DNA of 64,000 nt from Qipengyuania vesicularis (GCF_019711415.1 NZ_JAIGNJ010000001.1:923001-987000); one strand, 5' to 3'; positions 1 to 9,824 are shown, counted from the first letter of the stretch. Numbers and translations: made by a program. Notes: generated by a model from the letters alone, not told the origin.

Positions 1-614
1 ACCTTCAGATACCAGTGATTGACCCCATCGGGTGTACGCATCGTCCGGCGGACCGTTTCGCGAAACAGTTCTGCGCCCTCTCCACGGAAAGCCAGGAACC
101 CGATCGATTCGGAGTTGCTTTCCTCCGCGGTCAGCGTCTTGCCGATCCTTGCGAGCCGCCCGTTCTCACCGCGACTAACCTTCATGTCGTCACTGTCATA
201 GGCGGCCTTTACGTCGACCGTGACCGCGATTGGCCAGTCTGAGCCTTCCTGCACCTTTCGCACGATATCTTCCGAGATCAGCGTGTCGCCGTTGAGAATG
301 AGGAAATCGCCCTTCATTTCCTCGCGCATGATCCAGCAAGAGCCGAGATTGTCGGCGACCTTGAAGAACGGATTGAAATGACAGGAGATTTCAACCCTGG
401 GATCCGAGATTTTGGAGACAAGCTCTTCAACCATGTCGGTCATGAAACCGGTCACGATGTCGATCCGCTTGACCCCGCAGCGAGCAAGCATCTCGATCTG
501 CCACTCGATCAGCGTCTTGCCAGAAAACTCGATCAGGCACTTTGGGCGTTCTGCGGTAAGCGGCAGCAGGCGCGAGCCCTGGCCCGCGCTCAGGAGAATG
601 GCGTGTTCAATCAT
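1..614 (-). CDS. LicC-type nucleotidyltransferase (sugar/choline-phosphate), 3' end cut off
   Basis: The visible 204 residues form an NTP-transferase fold that would join an NTP to a sugar phosphate or to phosphocholine. The nucleotide-binding signature is at residues 9-25 (SAGQGSRLLPL, then RPK), the metal-binding Asp is in LNGDT near residue 110, and ADNLGS (87-92) is typical of LicC-like phosphocholine cytidylyltransferases. The ATG at 614 directly precedes the conserved first strand. It is divergent from a flippase gene, which suggests a part in surface polysaccharide or lipid-head-group synthesis. The base and sugar specificity cannot be told from this fragment. The C-terminus lies before position 1. 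Confidence 0.85.
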   Translation of the reverse strand, partial: MIEHAILLSAGQGSRLLPLTAERPKCLIEFSGKTLIEWQIEMLARCGVKRIDIVTGFMTDMVEELVSKISDPRVEISCHFNPFFKVADNLGSCWIMREEMKGDFLILNGDTLISEDIVRKVQEGSDWPIAVTVDVKAAYDSDDMKVSRGENGRLARIGKTLTAEESNSESIGFLAFRGEGAELFRETVRRTMRTPDGVNHWYLK

Positions 615-721
615 GCACCGCCCTTTAGTCGGCCTCGTGCAGACCCGCAACGCCCTCGTCGACAGGCCAAATCGTCCCCATGCTTGCGCGCCGCTTAGTC
701 GTCGCTAAAAGCGCGGCTCGA

Positions 722-2071
722 ATGACCGACACCGCAGCACATGAAGGCCGACCACGCTCGCTGATCGCGCGAATGCTGACCGACGTCGCATGGCTGATCG
801 GTGGCAAGGGGTTTGGTGCGGTCTGCTCGCTCATCTATCTCGCTATTCTCACGAGATCGCTCGGGCTCAAGGACTTCGGCCACTTTGCCCTGATATTCGG
901 CACATCGCAGGCGCTTATTGCGATCGCCGGCTTCCAGACCTGGCGCACCGTCGTTCGATTCGGGGTCAAACATATCCATGACGAGGACTGGGCCGGCTTC
1001 GGGCGGCTCAGCATGATGGCATTCCTTCTGGATGTACTGGGCGCGGTGATCGGCTGCCTGATCGCCTATATCGTCTTCTACCAGTTCGCCGTGGAACTCG
1101 ACCTCAACCCGACCCTGATCGACACTGCCTTCTGGTTCAACGTTGCTGCCCTATGGGCTCTCGTATCCGCTCCGACGGGCATCGTGCGTGCGCTCGATCG
1201 GTTCGACGTAGCCGTCTACGTCGAAGCTCTGGTTCCTGCAGGCAGACTGATTGCCGCGGCGGTCATCGCCCTGACCGGGCCGAGCCTAGTCCTGTTTCTC
1301 ATCGCGTGGGCCGTGATCGACCTGATCGAGGCGGCGGTTTACTGGATTGTCGCCAGGCGGCTCAGCCCGCAAGCCATCCGCTTGAAGTATCTGCCTAGAG
1401 CATTCGAGGCCCGCCACGAAAACCCGGGCCTCGTTCGATTCTTCGGAATAACCTACCTCAGCGCCACCCTGGAGGCGATGTTCAAGCACGGTCCCCTGCT
1501 GGCGGTCGGTTACTTCGTGGGCACCAGCGCTGCTGGCATCTACCGACTGGCGCAGCAGTTGGCACAGGGCCTGACCAAGCTCTCCGCCCTGCTTAGCCGT
1601 GCAGCCTATGCACAAATCGCACGCGCCAGTGTGGCATCGGCAGCGCAGGAGTTTCGCAACCTCGCGTCGCAAACCACCAAGCTGGCGGCAATCGGTGGCG
1701 CGATTGTGGTCATCGCCGTGGCCACCTTCGGCGGACACATCCTGGCCCTGCTTGGCGGTGAAGACTTCCGCAACGGCTATACCATCCTGCTGCCACTGGT
1801 GATCGTTTCGAGTATTGAACTGGCAGGCGTCGCTTTCGAGCCGGTCCTTCACGCAACCGGACGCGCTCGCCTTTCGCTTCTTTCGCGTTTCGTCACAGTG
1901 GCCGTTGCAGCAGTCGCGATCGGATTCCTGGTCCATGGCTATGCCGAACAGGGCATCGCATGGTCGCTCGTTATCGGAGCCGGCGTGGGCAATATCGTTA
2001 TGGGAATGCTGGCGTATCTGTCGCTGCGCCAACAGGGTGTCTCGACGATCAAGGATATCAGCGAAACCTAG
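722..2071 (+). CDS. Wzx-like oligosaccharide flippase (polysaccharide biosynthesis protein)
   Basis: An inner-membrane protein of about 449 residues made almost wholly of hydrophobic helices (I estimate 12 to 14), matching in size and pattern the MATE/MOP flippases that move lipid-linked oligosaccharides across the inner membrane. The N-terminal stretch with conserved glycines around the first helix (ARMLTDVAWLIGGKG) is typical of lipopolysaccharide/EPS transporters. I chose the ATG at 722 over an upstream in-frame start at 680 because the extra 14 residues look non-coding. Its stop interlocks with the opposing HAD gene in CTAG. The cargo is unknown; the neighbouring nucleotidyltransferase suggests EPS or LPS. 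Confidence 0.85.
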   Translation: MTDTAAHEGRPRSLIARMLTDVAWLIGGKGFGAVCSLIYLAILTRSLGLKDFGHFALIFGTSQALIAIAGFQTWRTVVRFGVKHIHDEDWAGFGRLSMMAFLLDVLGAVIGCLIAYIVFYQFAVELDLNPTLIDTAFWFNVAALWALVSAPTGIVRALDRFDVAVYVEALVPAGRLIAAAVIALTGPSLVLFLIAWAVIDLIEAAVYWIVARRLSPQAIRLKYLPRAFEARHENPGLVRFFGITYLSATLEAMFKHGPLLAVGYFVGTSAAGIYRLAQQLAQGLTKLSALLSRAAYAQIARASVASAAQEFRNLASQTTKLAAIGGAIVVIAVATFGGHILALLGGEDFRNGYTILLPLVIVSSIELAGVAFEPVLHATGRARLSLLSRFVTVAVAAVAIGFLVHGYAEQGIAWSLVIGAGVGNIVMGMLAYLSLRQQGVSTIKDISET

Positions 2072-2709
2072 GCTTCGCCGTCGATCACACACCACCCGAG
2101 CGCTTCGGCTCGCGCTTTCTTGCTGGCGCTCGTTGTGACGAAGATCGCCTCATCGGCCAATTCGAGCATTGGCGCATCGGCGAAGCTATCGCTGACGAAG
2201 CGCATTTCGGCAGCCTCGGTCTCGGTCCCGATCCACGCCTCGACCCGGCGACGCTTTTCTTCGCCATAGCAATTGCCCCCGGGGATCGATCGTCCGTCCC
2301 ATTGCGTCGCGATGACATCGACGACCCCAAGTTTTTCGGCAAAGGCGCGTGCATAGAACTCGAAAGCGGCCGTTGCGACGATCACCTCTCGGCCTCTGGC
2401 GCGATCTTGCTCGAGCATGGCGACCACGCCCGGCATCCAGCCCGCCGTGGCGACATGGTGGTTTGCGAACTGCCTGCCCACTTTTTCCAACTGTTCGAGA
2501 CTGGCGCTCCCCAGCATTAGTTTCATGCCTGCAGTCTTGAGGCTGGTTCGATCATATAGACCTATCCGGTATCCGATCATCATCAGGACCCAGATCGGCA
2601 GCAGGATCAGTCTCCATGTGGAAAGCCTGCGTGCGGCAAAGGCCAGGAAGGGCGTGAAGGTCGCACGCCGCACCAAGGTTTTGTCGAGATCATATATCGC
2701 CAGTTTCAT
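2068..2709 (-). CDS. HAD-IB family phosphatase
   Basis: A haloacid dehalogenase superfamily phosphohydrolase of 213 residues. Motif I is DLDKTL at residues 7-12, where the first Asp is the nucleophile and the second the acid/base; motif II is the Thr in [10 protein letters not shown]; motif III/IV includes [10 protein letters not shown] hydrophobic segment after motif I (about residues 33-50) is common in the IB subgroup that includes phosphoserine and phosphoethanolamine phosphatases. The ATG at 2709 gives a standard N-terminus; an in-frame extension to 2781 looks non-coding. A GGAGGT sits unusually far (about 20 nt) upstream. The substrate is not predictable. It converges on the flippase gene. 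Confidence 0.85.
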   Translation of the reverse strand: MKLAIYDLDKTLVRRATFTPFLAFAARRLSTWRLILLPIWVLMMIGYRIGLYDRTSLKTAGMKLMLGSASLEQLEKVGRQFANHHVATAGWMPGVVAMLEQDRARGREVIVATAAFEFYARAFAEKLGVVDVIATQWDGRSIPGGNCYGEEKRRRVEAWIGTETEAAEMRFVSDSFADAPMLELADEAIFVTTSASKKARAEALGWCVIDGEA

Positions 2710-2832
2710 ATCGGGGCCCGTGGCACTTTCACCTCCTGTCAGCAAGAAGCGACGATTGGCCCTTGGTTGGACTTGCGCCATACGCTCCAGTGGCTAGATA
2801 GGCGCCAACCGCAGACAGGATCGAATATTCAC

Positions 2833-3615
2833 ATGGCGACCTTCACCCTTCCGAAGAATTCGAAGATCACGGGCAAGACCCGCGTCCACAAGGCCGAGGG
2901 CGGCAACCGGGTGAAGACCTTCAAGATCTACCGCTACGATCCCGATACCGGCGAGAATCCGCGCTATGACACGTTCGAGATCGATCTCGACGATTGCGGC
3001 CCGATGGTTCTCGACGCGCTGTTCAAGATCAAGAACGAGATCGACCCCACGCTGACCTTCCGCCGTTCCTGTCGCGAAGGGATATGTGGCTCGTGCTCAA
3101 TGAACCTCAACGGGAAGAACGGCCTCGCCTGCACGACTGCGATCGACGATCTCAAGGGCGATATCCGCATCACCCCGTTGCCGCACATGGAAGTCATCAA
3201 GGACCTCGTGCCCGACTTCACCCATTTCTACGCGCAATACGCGTCGATCCGGCCCTGGTTGCAGACGGTTTCGCCCACACCCAGCGGCAAGGAACGCCTC
3301 CAGTCGCCCGAACAGCGCGAGAAGCTGGACGGCCTTTACGAATGCATCCTGTGCGCCTGCTGCTCGACCTCTTGCCCCAGCTATTGGTGGAATAGCGACA
3401 AGTTCCTTGGCCCGGCCATCCTGCTGCAAGCCTACCGTTGGCTCGCCGACAGCCGTGACGAAATGACCGGCGAGCGGCTGGACCAGCTGGAAGATCCCTT
3501 CCGCCTCTATCGCTGCCACACGATCATGAACTGCGCGAATGTCTGCCCCAAGGGCCTCAGCCCTGCAAAGGCCATCGCCGAAACCAAGAAGATGATGGCG
3601 GAGCGTGCGATTTGA
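2833..3615 (+). CDS. sdhB: Succinate dehydrogenase iron-sulfur subunit
   Basis: This 260-residue protein passes electrons from the flavoprotein SdhA to ubiquinone at the inner membrane (complex II, TCA cycle). The [2Fe-2S] cysteines are C80, C85, C88 and C100 ([10 protein letters not shown]). The [4Fe-4S] and [3Fe-4S] ligands lie in [16 protein letters not shown] (171-186) and [15 protein letters not shown] (228-242). Length is normal for the family, and the ATG at 2833 gives the usual short N-terminus. Its partners sdhC, sdhD and sdhA are at 59.1-61.8 kb on the other strand, so the complex is encoded in two loci. The gene heads a run in which the next three genes overlap end to end. Confidence 0.97.
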   Translation: MATFTLPKNSKITGKTRVHKAEGGNRVKTFKIYRYDPDTGENPRYDTFEIDLDDCGPMVLDALFKIKNEIDPTLTFRRSCREGICGSCSMNLNGKNGLACTTAIDDLKGDIRITPLPHMEVIKDLVPDFTHFYAQYASIRPWLQTVSPTPSGKERLQSPEQREKLDGLYECILCACCSTSCPSYWWNSDKFLGPAILLQAYRWLADSRDEMTGERLDQLEDPFRLYRCHTIMNCANVCPKGLSPAKAIAETKKMMAERAI

Positions 3616-4091
3616 GGATCGCTGCGGCTGCCTTGGTTTGCGGCCTGCTGGTCACCTCTGCACAAGCCCATGATCGTGGCGAAAGCTCGCCCTGGTCCGA
3701 AAGGGACGGCTGGGTTCACGTCGGAACCGATCCCGAGAAAGGCGATGTGACTTACGTCGCGGTCGACCGCCTCCTGCGCGCAGGCGACGCCGTGTTTGTC
3801 GAGACGCTTCGCGTTGAGGCCAGTGTGGACGAGCGTTTCGGCACAAACCAGGCGCATTATCACATGCTGCTCGACTGCTCGGACGGAACATGGACCCGCA
3901 TATCCTATCGCGGCTATCGCCCTGACGGAACGGGATCGCGTCTGCTGGACCGCCCTCTCGGGGAGCGCGAGCCGCTTGACGAGACCAGCGTCCTTGGCCG
4001 GGCCTTCGCGATTGCATGCATGGATGCGACCGAAGGGCTGGAGAGAATTGCCGATCCAGTGGCGCATGCCGCCGACATGATCGAAGAATAA
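3612..4091 (+). CDS. Small secreted protein of unknown function
   Basis: I do not recognise this 159-residue protein. It begins with a clear Sec signal peptide (residues 1-20, ending AQAHD), so it should be periplasmic. The mature part contains two cysteines (in LLDCSDGT and IACMDA) that could form a disulfide, in a short beta-rich domain of the kind often found in sphingomonad surface-adhesion-like small proteins. The start is a TTG that overlaps the sdhB stop (TTGA), so translation is probably coupled to sdhB. Its own stop shares one base with the next ATG (TAATG). Function unknown; cotranscription with sdhB need not mean a shared role. Confidence 0.75.
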   Translation: MRIAAAALVCGLLVTSAQAHDRGESSPWSERDGWVHVGTDPEKGDVTYVAVDRLLRAGDAVFVETLRVEASVDERFGTNQAHYHMLLDCSDGTWTRISYRGYRPDGTGSRLLDRPLGEREPLDETSVLGRAFAIACMDATEGLERIADPVAHAADMIEE

Positions 4092-4567
4092 TGACCGGCA
4101 GTGGCCCCAGACTGAGGGACGATGTGTTTGAGCACGGCCCGGACCCCGACAATCCGGGGTGGCGGCACTGGAACCTCAAGGACGACACGCTCTTCAATGG
4201 CGCGGTCATGGGAAAGCTCATTACGCGAGTGGACGAGGATGGCGAGCACTCGCGCCTTCGCATGTTTCCCGAGCGCAAGCATGAGAACCTTCAGGGCATC
4301 ATCCACGGCGCAATTACGCTGTCGCTGATCGACATCTCGCTCTTCACAACCATGCACACACTGGGAAGCGGCAACGCCGGACCTTCGGTGACGCTTGAAT
4401 TGTCGACCCAGTTCATCGGCGCGGGTTATCCCGATCGCCCGCTCGATGCCGTAACGGAGATCGTACGCGAAACCGGTAGCCTCGTCTTCGTTCGCGGCCA
4501 AGTCGAGCAAGGCGAGCATGTCGTCGCCTCATTCTCGGGAATCGTGAAGAAGATGCGCCCGAGATGA
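4091..4567 (+). CDS. PaaI-like hotdog-fold thioesterase
   Basis: A single-domain hotdog protein of 158 residues, the class that hydrolyses acyl-CoA thioesters in the cytoplasm. The central helix region ENLQGIIHGAITLSLIDIS (residues 65-83) carries the HGA element and the acidic residue expected in PaaI/YbgC-like enzymes, followed by the strand with SVTLELSTQF. I took ATG 4091 as start because the upstream in-frame sequence overlaps the previous gene and looks non-coding. It overlaps the previous gene by one base and the next by four. The acyl substrate is unknown. Confidence 0.85.
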   Translation: MTGSGPRLRDDVFEHGPDPDNPGWRHWNLKDDTLFNGAVMGKLITRVDEDGEHSRLRMFPERKHENLQGIIHGAITLSLIDISLFTTMHTLGSGNAGPSVTLELSTQFIGAGYPDRPLDAVTEIVRETGSLVFVRGQVEQGEHVVASFSGIVKKMRPR

Positions 4568-5679
4568 CGGGGATGCTGGCGCGCTACGAGCGGCTGGTCG
4601 CTGCTGGCGAATTGCGGAGCGATGCAGACCAGCGCCGCGCAGCAGAACGCCTCGACCGACTGCAGAAGGACCTCGAATCGGACAGCTCGGGCGGACTCCT
4701 CAGCCAGCTGTTTCGCCCGAAGAAGACGCGGCCGCAGGGCGTCTACATGTGGGGCGGTGTGGGACGCGGAAAGTCCATGCTGATGGACCTTTTCGTCGAG
4801 ACCCTCGGCATTGCCGAGAAACGGCGCGTTCACTTTCACGAATTCATGCTCGAAGTCGACCGACTGATCCGAGATGAGCGCCAGAAGGAAGCTGGAGATC
4901 CGATCGCGCCTGTCGCGGCCCGGCTGGCGAAGGATGTGCGATGCCTCGCCTTCGACGAGATGGTGGTCAACAATACGGCCGATGCGGCGATCATGGCCCG
5001 CCTGTTCACATCGCTCATCTGCGACGAAGGCGTGACCATCGTGACCACCAGCAACCGCCCGCCCTCCGATCTCTACAAGGACGGGTTGAACCGCTCGCTG
5101 TTCTTGCCCTTCATCGACCTCGTCCAGGCCGAGCTCGACGTGATGCCGCTAAACGGGCCGACGGACTATCGGCTGGACCGGCTGGGCGACATCGAAAGCT
5201 GGCATACGCCGCTTGGCGATGAGGCCACCGCGCAAGTCCGCGAGGCCTTCTTTCGCCTGACCGACTACAAACCCGAAGATGCGGACAACGTGCCGAGCGG
5301 CGAAATCGATCTTAGCGGCGGGCGAACATTGCACGTGCCCAAGAGCCTCAAGGGTGTCGGTGTGTTCAGCTTCAAGCGCCTTTGCGGAGAAAACCGCGGG
5401 GCAGCCGATTACCTGGCGATCGCCCATGCCTATCACAGCGTGATCGTGGTCGGCATCCCCCGCCTATCGCCCGAGAACCGCAACGAAGCGATTCGCTTCA
5501 CCAAGCTGGTCGATGCGCTCTACGAGAACAGCGTCAAATTGTTTGCGACTGCCGCTGCCGAGCCGGAAGAGCTCTATGTCGCAGGAGATGGAGCGTTCGA
5601 GTTCGAACGGACGGTGAGCCGGCTCAAGGAAATGCAGAGCGCCGATTACATGGCGCGTGGGCACGGGCTCGCAGCCTAG
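4564..5679 (+). CDS. zapE: ZapE/AFG1 family ATPase
   Basis: A P-loop ATPase of 371 residues. The Walker A motif GGVGRGKS is at residues 64-71, and Walker B is in CLAFDEM near residue 128. The protein aligns in layout with ZapE, which binds FtsZ and constricts the Z ring in Escherichia coli, and with mitochondrial AFG1/LACE1. The ATG is within the upstream stop (ATGA), so it is translated with the thioesterase. Its stop interlocks with the convergent ATPase gene in CTAG. The division role is by family; nothing else nearby concerns division. Confidence 0.9.
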   Translation: MTGMLARYERLVAAGELRSDADQRRAAERLDRLQKDLESDSSGGLLSQLFRPKKTRPQGVYMWGGVGRGKSMLMDLFVETLGIAEKRRVHFHEFMLEVDRLIRDERQKEAGDPIAPVAARLAKDVRCLAFDEMVVNNTADAAIMARLFTSLICDEGVTIVTTSNRPPSDLYKDGLNRSLFLPFIDLVQAELDVMPLNGPTDYRLDRLGDIESWHTPLGDEATAQVREAFFRLTDYKPEDADNVPSGEIDLSGGRTLHVPKSLKGVGVFSFKRLCGENRGAADYLAIAHAYHSVIVVGIPRLSPENRNEAIRFTKLVDALYENSVKLFATAAAEPEELYVAGDGAFEFERTVSRLKEMQSADYMARGHGLAA

Positions 5680-6851
5680 GCTGCGTCGCGCGAGGCGCTG
5701 CTCTCAAAGTAGTTGATCATCATCGTCAGGACCTGCCGCAGGGTGCGTTCCTGGTCCTCTAGCCGGTTCTCGATCGCGGCGAGGCGGGCATCATCGTCCC
5801 TTCCCTGTTCCTCGGCGCGGTCCTGGGCCAGCTTCGCGACTTCCTTGCGTAGCGAGGCGACAATCTTGTCGCGCTGCGCGAAAGCTTCTTCGATCACCGC
5901 GATCTGAGCATCGAGCAAACCGGGTTCTTCCGGCTGGGCAGCAGCGCGTGCCTCGGCTTGGTGCGTATCTTGAGGCGCGGCATCGCGCGTTGGCTCGGCT
6001 TTCTGGGGGGAATAGTCGTTCACCGGAGCCTCCTGCGGCACGCGGCCGTGCATCTCGTCGATGACCCTGCCGACGAGCGGCGGATCGATAACATTGCGGC
6101 CTTCCATCGCGCCCTTCATCAAGAGCTGCGACATCAGCCGGTTGACCTTGCGCGGGATGCCGCCCGTTTCCTGTTGGATCAGCTTCCATACGCCGTCATC
6201 GAAACGCGGACTACCGTCCCAGCCCACATGTTTCAGGCGGTGCATGACGTAGGGCTCGATTTCGCCCGGCTGCATCGCCTCCAGATGGTGGGAAGCGATC
6301 ACACGCTGGCGCAATTGCTCGAGCTGGTCCCATTCGCCAAGCAGCTGTTTGAACTCCGGCTGCCCAAGCAACAGCATTTGCAACAGGGGCTGCGCACCAA
6401 GGTGGAAGTTCGACAGCATGCGCAATTCTTCGAGCGCGCCGACCGTCAGGTTCTGGGCCTCGTCGATCACCAGCAGGACCTTGCGCCCTGCCCGGGCTTC
6501 GTCCTGAAGGAACATCTCGATCGCAGAAAGCGCGCCAGCCTTGTCGCCGGTGTCGACCTCAAGGCCGAAGCTGTGCGCCGCCATGCTGATCATCTCGTCG
6601 CTGCCAAGCGCGCTCGTCACCACTTCGCCGACGGTAACCGCATTCCAGTCGAGCCGGCCGCGCAAGTGACCGACAAGGATCGACTTGCCTGCCCCCACCT
6701 CGCCGGTGATGACGATGAAGCCCTCGCCCTGGTTGAGGCCATAGCCGAGATAGCTCAGCGCCTTCTTGTGCGTGACGCTCTCGAAATAGAACGCAGGATC
6801 GGGCGTCAGCTGGAAAGGCCGCTCGCTAAATCCATAATATTCTTCGTACAT
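5676..6851 (-). CDS. XrtA/PEP-CTERM system-associated ATPase
   Basis: An AAA-type ATPase of 391 residues of the kind encoded in exosortase-A EPS loci and related to the ExeA-like ATPases of general secretion. It opens with YYGFSERPFQLTPDP, a hallmark N-terminus, then Walker A GEVGAGKS (50-57) and Walker B LLVIDEAQNL. A domain that ends near residue 280 is followed by a polar linker and a C-terminal coiled coil (AQRDKIVASLRKEVAKLAQD region). ATG 6851 is preferred to an upstream in-frame start because YEEYYGF is the conserved beginning. It lies downstream of the decarboxylase, ligase and ACP group but after a small hairpin, so it may have its own promoter. Confidence 0.88.
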   Translation of the reverse strand: MYEEYYGFSERPFQLTPDPAFYFESVTHKKALSYLGYGLNQGEGFIVITGEVGAGKSILVGHLRGRLDWNAVTVGEVVTSALGSDEMISMAAHSFGLEVDTGDKAGALSAIEMFLQDEARAGRKVLLVIDEAQNLTVGALEELRMLSNFHLGAQPLLQMLLLGQPEFKQLLGEWDQLEQLRQRVIASHHLEAMQPGEIEPYVMHRLKHVGWDGSPRFDDGVWKLIQQETGGIPRKVNRLMSQLLMKGAMEGRNVIDPPLVGRVIDEMHGRVPQEAPVNDYSPQKAEPTRDAAPQDTHQAEARAAAQPEEPGLLDAQIAVIEEAFAQRDKIVASLRKEVAKLAQDRAEEQGRDDDARLAAIENRLEDQERTLRQVLTMMINYFESSASRDAA

Positions 6852-6921
6852 CGTCACGATCCTACCGGTCGGAATTGGACGCAATCGCGCCCGCGCACGG
6901 TCCCTATCGCATGGATATGGT

Positions 6922-6944
6922 TAAGAGCCTCATAAGGCTCCTCA
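6922..6944 (-). terminator. Weak hairpin after the PLP decarboxylase gene
   Basis: On the minus strand the decarboxylase stop is followed at once by GAGCCT-TATG-AGGCTC, a perfect six-base-pair stem with a four-base loop (6925-6940). There is no good run of T after it (TTAACC), so it is at best a weak or Rho-assisted terminator or an RNA 3'-end stabiliser before the XrtA-type ATPase gene. Confidence 0.35.
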
Positions 6945-8168
6945 AACAAGCATTTCCGCCGCTGGGCCCTGGCCCAGAAAAGCGCTGGGTGAGGCGCTGG
7001 CACCATAGGCTCCGGCGCAGAAGACCGCGACAAGATCGCCTACCTCCGCCCTTGGAAGATGCGCCTTGTCGGCCAGGCGATCGAGCGGGGTGCAGAGGCA
7101 TCCGACCACATTGGCGACTTCCTCAGGCTCGGCGTCGAAACGGCTCGCTATGGCGAGCGGATAGTTGCGCCGGACCACCGTCCCGAAATTGCCCGAAGCG
7201 GCGAGCTGGTGGTGCAACCCGCCATCGGTGACCAGATAGGTCTCACCGTGGCTTTCCTTGCGATCGACAATCCGCGTCAGGTAAACGCCAGCCTCGCCGA
7301 CGATATATCGGCCAAGCTCGATGAAGAGTTCCGCTTCGATGAGCATATCCGACAGGTTTTCCAGCCTCTTGCCAAGACTATCTCCCACCAGTTCGAGGTC
7401 GAGCGGTTCATCACCATGGAAGTACGCGATCCCAAAGCCGCCACCCATATTGAGTTTCGGGAGCGCGGTACCTGCCTCACTGGCAATCCGGTCGGCTAGA
7501 TCCAGCGTGTTGGCCTGCGTCTCGACGACGAACTCCGCATTGAGCGCCTGACTGCCGGTGAAGATGTGGAGCCCGCGAAACTCGCAGCCTGCCGCCATGA
7601 TCTCGCCGATCAAGGTCGGCACTCGATCGGCATCCACACCGAAGGGCTTGGCCCCGCCCCCCATTTTCATGCCCGAGCCCTTGAGCTCGAAATCAGGATT
7701 GACGCGAATGGCCAGACGCGGGGTCATTCCCAGCTTCTCCCCAATGGCAAGCGCCCGTCTCGCTTCGTTCTCGCTTTCGAGGTTGAGCGTCACGCCGCCC
7801 GAAATGGCCGCTTCCAGTTCCTCGTCACGCTTGCCAGGTCCTGCAAAGCTGACTCTCTCGCCGCTCACGCCAATGGCCTGCACCATTTCCAATTCGCCAC
7901 CGGACGCGATATCGAGACCATCGACCAGGTCGGCAACGAAGTCCAGCAGCGGCGCATAGCTGTTGGCCTTGATCGCGTAATTCAGCCTGATCCGATCCGG
8001 CATGGCAGAGCGCAATCGCGCTATCCGCTGCTCGACCAGCGATTTCGAATAGACGAAGAGCGGAGTTCTGCCCGCCTGTTCCACCAATTCGCTGGCGCGG
8101 TGGCCGGAAATGGCGAGTTCGCCACCTATGGCGTCATATCCCGCAGGTATCGGACCGACAGGCTTCAC
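6942..8168 (-). CDS. PLP-dependent decarboxylase, exosortase-A system associated
   Basis: A fold-III (alanine racemase-like barrel) decarboxylase of 408 residues, related to diaminopimelate and ornithine decarboxylases. The PLP lysine is K67 in YAIKANS, the phosphate-binding glycines are in NMGGGFGI, and the second-subunit cysteine is in GCLCTPLD. This subfamily travels with exosortase A, an AMP ligase and an ACP; its substrate is unknown, possibly an amino acid carried on the ACP. The start is GTG within the ligase stop (GTGA), so the two are translationally coupled. Followed by a weak hairpin. Confidence 0.9.
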   Translation of the reverse strand: MKPVGPIPAGYDAIGGELAISGHRASELVEQAGRTPLFVYSKSLVEQRIARLRSAMPDRIRLNYAIKANSYAPLLDFVADLVDGLDIASGGELEMVQAIGVSGERVSFAGPGKRDEELEAAISGGVTLNLESENEARRALAIGEKLGMTPRLAIRVNPDFELKGSGMKMGGGAKPFGVDADRVPTLIGEIMAAGCEFRGLHIFTGSQALNAEFVVETQANTLDLADRIASEAGTALPKLNMGGGFGIAYFHGDEPLDLELVGDSLGKRLENLSDMLIEAELFIELGRYIVGEAGVYLTRIVDRKESHGETYLVTDGGLHHQLAASGNFGTVVRRNYPLAIASRFDAEPEEVANVVGCLCTPLDRLADKAHLPRAEVGDLVAVFCAGAYGASASPSAFLGQGPAAEMLV

Positions 8169-9709
8169 GCGCCGATCTCCCGCGCGAGCGCAGTGCGATC
8201 GATCTTGCCGTTGGGATTGAGAGGCATCGCGTCGCGCCAGTGAATTACGTGCGGCTGCATGAAATTGGGCAGCTCCTTCGCCAGTGCTTTCTTGAGCTTG
8301 TCCTCCGCCTCGCCGGTATCCGATGACGCGCGAACGACAAGGTGTATCGCCTGACCGAGCCTCTCGTCAGCGACGCCCAGCGCGACGGCCTCCGCCACGA
8401 TTCCCGTCGCGAGTGCCGCGCTCTCGATTTCCTGCGGGCTGATACGGTTGCCCGAGCTCTTGATCATCGCATCGCGGCGACCGAGGAAATAGAGCAATCC
8501 GTCCTCGTCGCGCCTGACGCGATCACCCGACCAGACTGCGGTCCCACCATAGTGCGAGGCGCGGGGTGCGGGACGGAAGCGTTCTGCAGTCCGCTCGGCA
8601 TCCTGCCAGTACCCTTGAGCCACCAGCGGCCCGCAATGAACCAGTTCCCCCTCCACCCCCGGTTCGCACACCTCTCCCCCATCGTCGACCACCAGGATTT
8701 CCGCAAACGGGATCGCCTTGCCAATCGAGGCGGGATGAGTGGCTACCAAGTCCGGATCGAGAAAGGTGGAGCGAAAGGCTTCTGTCAGTCCATACATCGG
8801 AAAAATGTCTGATTTCGGAAATTTGTCGCGCAAACCTTCCATCAATTCTACCGTAAGCGCTCCACCGCTATTTGTGAGCCGCCGCATTGGCGTCACCGCA
8901 TCTTCGCTCCACTCGGTTTCCAGCAGTTGCACCCAGAGCGGTGGCACGGCGGCCAAGGTCGTTACCGAATTCTTTGCGCAGGCCTTCACCACGTCACGGG
9001 CGAAGAGATAGTCGAGCGGAGCAACGGCGCCCCCAGCATACCACGTGCTGAGCAGCTGGTTTTGTCCGTAGTCGAAACTGAGCGGGAGCGCGCCGAGCAC
9101 CACATCGTCGCCCGCCAATTCCAGGTAGTGCGCGACTGCGACCGCTCCGAGCCAGAGGTTCGCATGGCTCAACATCACGCCTTTCGGCCGGCCTGTCGAA
9201 CCGCTGGTGTAGAGAACAGCCACAAGATCGTCGGGATTGTGCCCTGATGGTCCCAAACGGCTATCAGTCGCCTCTGCCCGCTCCCAAGCCGCGTCCTCTT
9301 CGATGGTATCGCATCCTGTCGGGACATCGCCTTCTTCCAGCGTTGCGAGCCGTGCCTTGGTGCCGACCAGCAGTTTCGCCCCGCTATCGGCAAGGATATG
9401 GGCCACCTGCATGCGCTTCAGCAGCGGATTGATGGGGACATGCACCACCCCCGCCCGCGCCGCCGCAAGAGCAAGGAGGCAGGTCAGCTCGCCCTTGGCA
9501 GCCCAGCTCGCGACGCGATCGCCCTCACTCACCTCCTTGGCGAGCCATCCGGCGAGCAGGGCGACGCGCGCAGCAAGCTCGGAATGTGTGAGCACCCGGT
9601 CCTTCAGGATGAGTGCAGGCGCATTCTCCACACCACGACCCGCCAGATGGTCGAGCGGGAATGGGTTCGGATCGGGAGATGTCGGATCGGTCGCGGCCAT
9701 TGCGGTCAT
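8165..9709 (-). CDS. AMP-dependent acyl-CoA/ACP ligase, exosortase-A system associated
   Basis: An adenylate-forming enzyme of 514 residues. It carries the AMP-binding loop YTSGSTGRPKG, the GGALT substrate strand, YGLTEAFRSTF, WSGDRVRRDEDG and the C-terminal lysine in NPNGKIDR. It would activate a carboxylic acid as acyl-AMP and hand it to CoA or, given the divergent acyl carrier protein 115 bases away, to that ACP. Exosortase-A loci commonly hold a ligase of this type. ATG 9709 gives a short polar leader; a second Met three codons later is possible. It is coupled to the downstream decarboxylase through GTGA. Confidence 0.88.
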   Translation of the reverse strand: MTAMAATDPTSPDPNPFPLDHLAGRGVENAPALILKDRVLTHSELAARVALLAGWLAKEVSEGDRVASWAAKGELTCLLALAAARAGVVHVPINPLLKRMQVAHILADSGAKLLVGTKARLATLEEGDVPTGCDTIEEDAAWERAEATDSRLGPSGHNPDDLVAVLYTSGSTGRPKGVMLSHANLWLGAVAVAHYLELAGDDVVLGALPLSFDYGQNQLLSTWYAGGAVAPLDYLFARDVVKACAKNSVTTLAAVPPLWVQLLETEWSEDAVTPMRRLTNSGGALTVELMEGLRDKFPKSDIFPMYGLTEAFRSTFLDPDLVATHPASIGKAIPFAEILVVDDGGEVCEPGVEGELVHCGPLVAQGYWQDAERTAERFRPAPRASHYGGTAVWSGDRVRRDEDGLLYFLGRRDAMIKSSGNRISPQEIESAALATGIVAEAVALGVADERLGQAIHLVVRASSDTGEAEDKLKKALAKELPNFMQPHVIHWRDAMPLNPNGKIDRTALAREIGA

Positions 9710-9824
9710 GCTATCCCTTTATCGCGCCAATGACGCAAGTGCGCTGGTAGGCTTCGTCTTGCCCCTCCCGAATTGCGCGGCTAAGGGCAGGCCCGCTTGG
9801 AGAAACGGGAAAACAGCCATCAGC

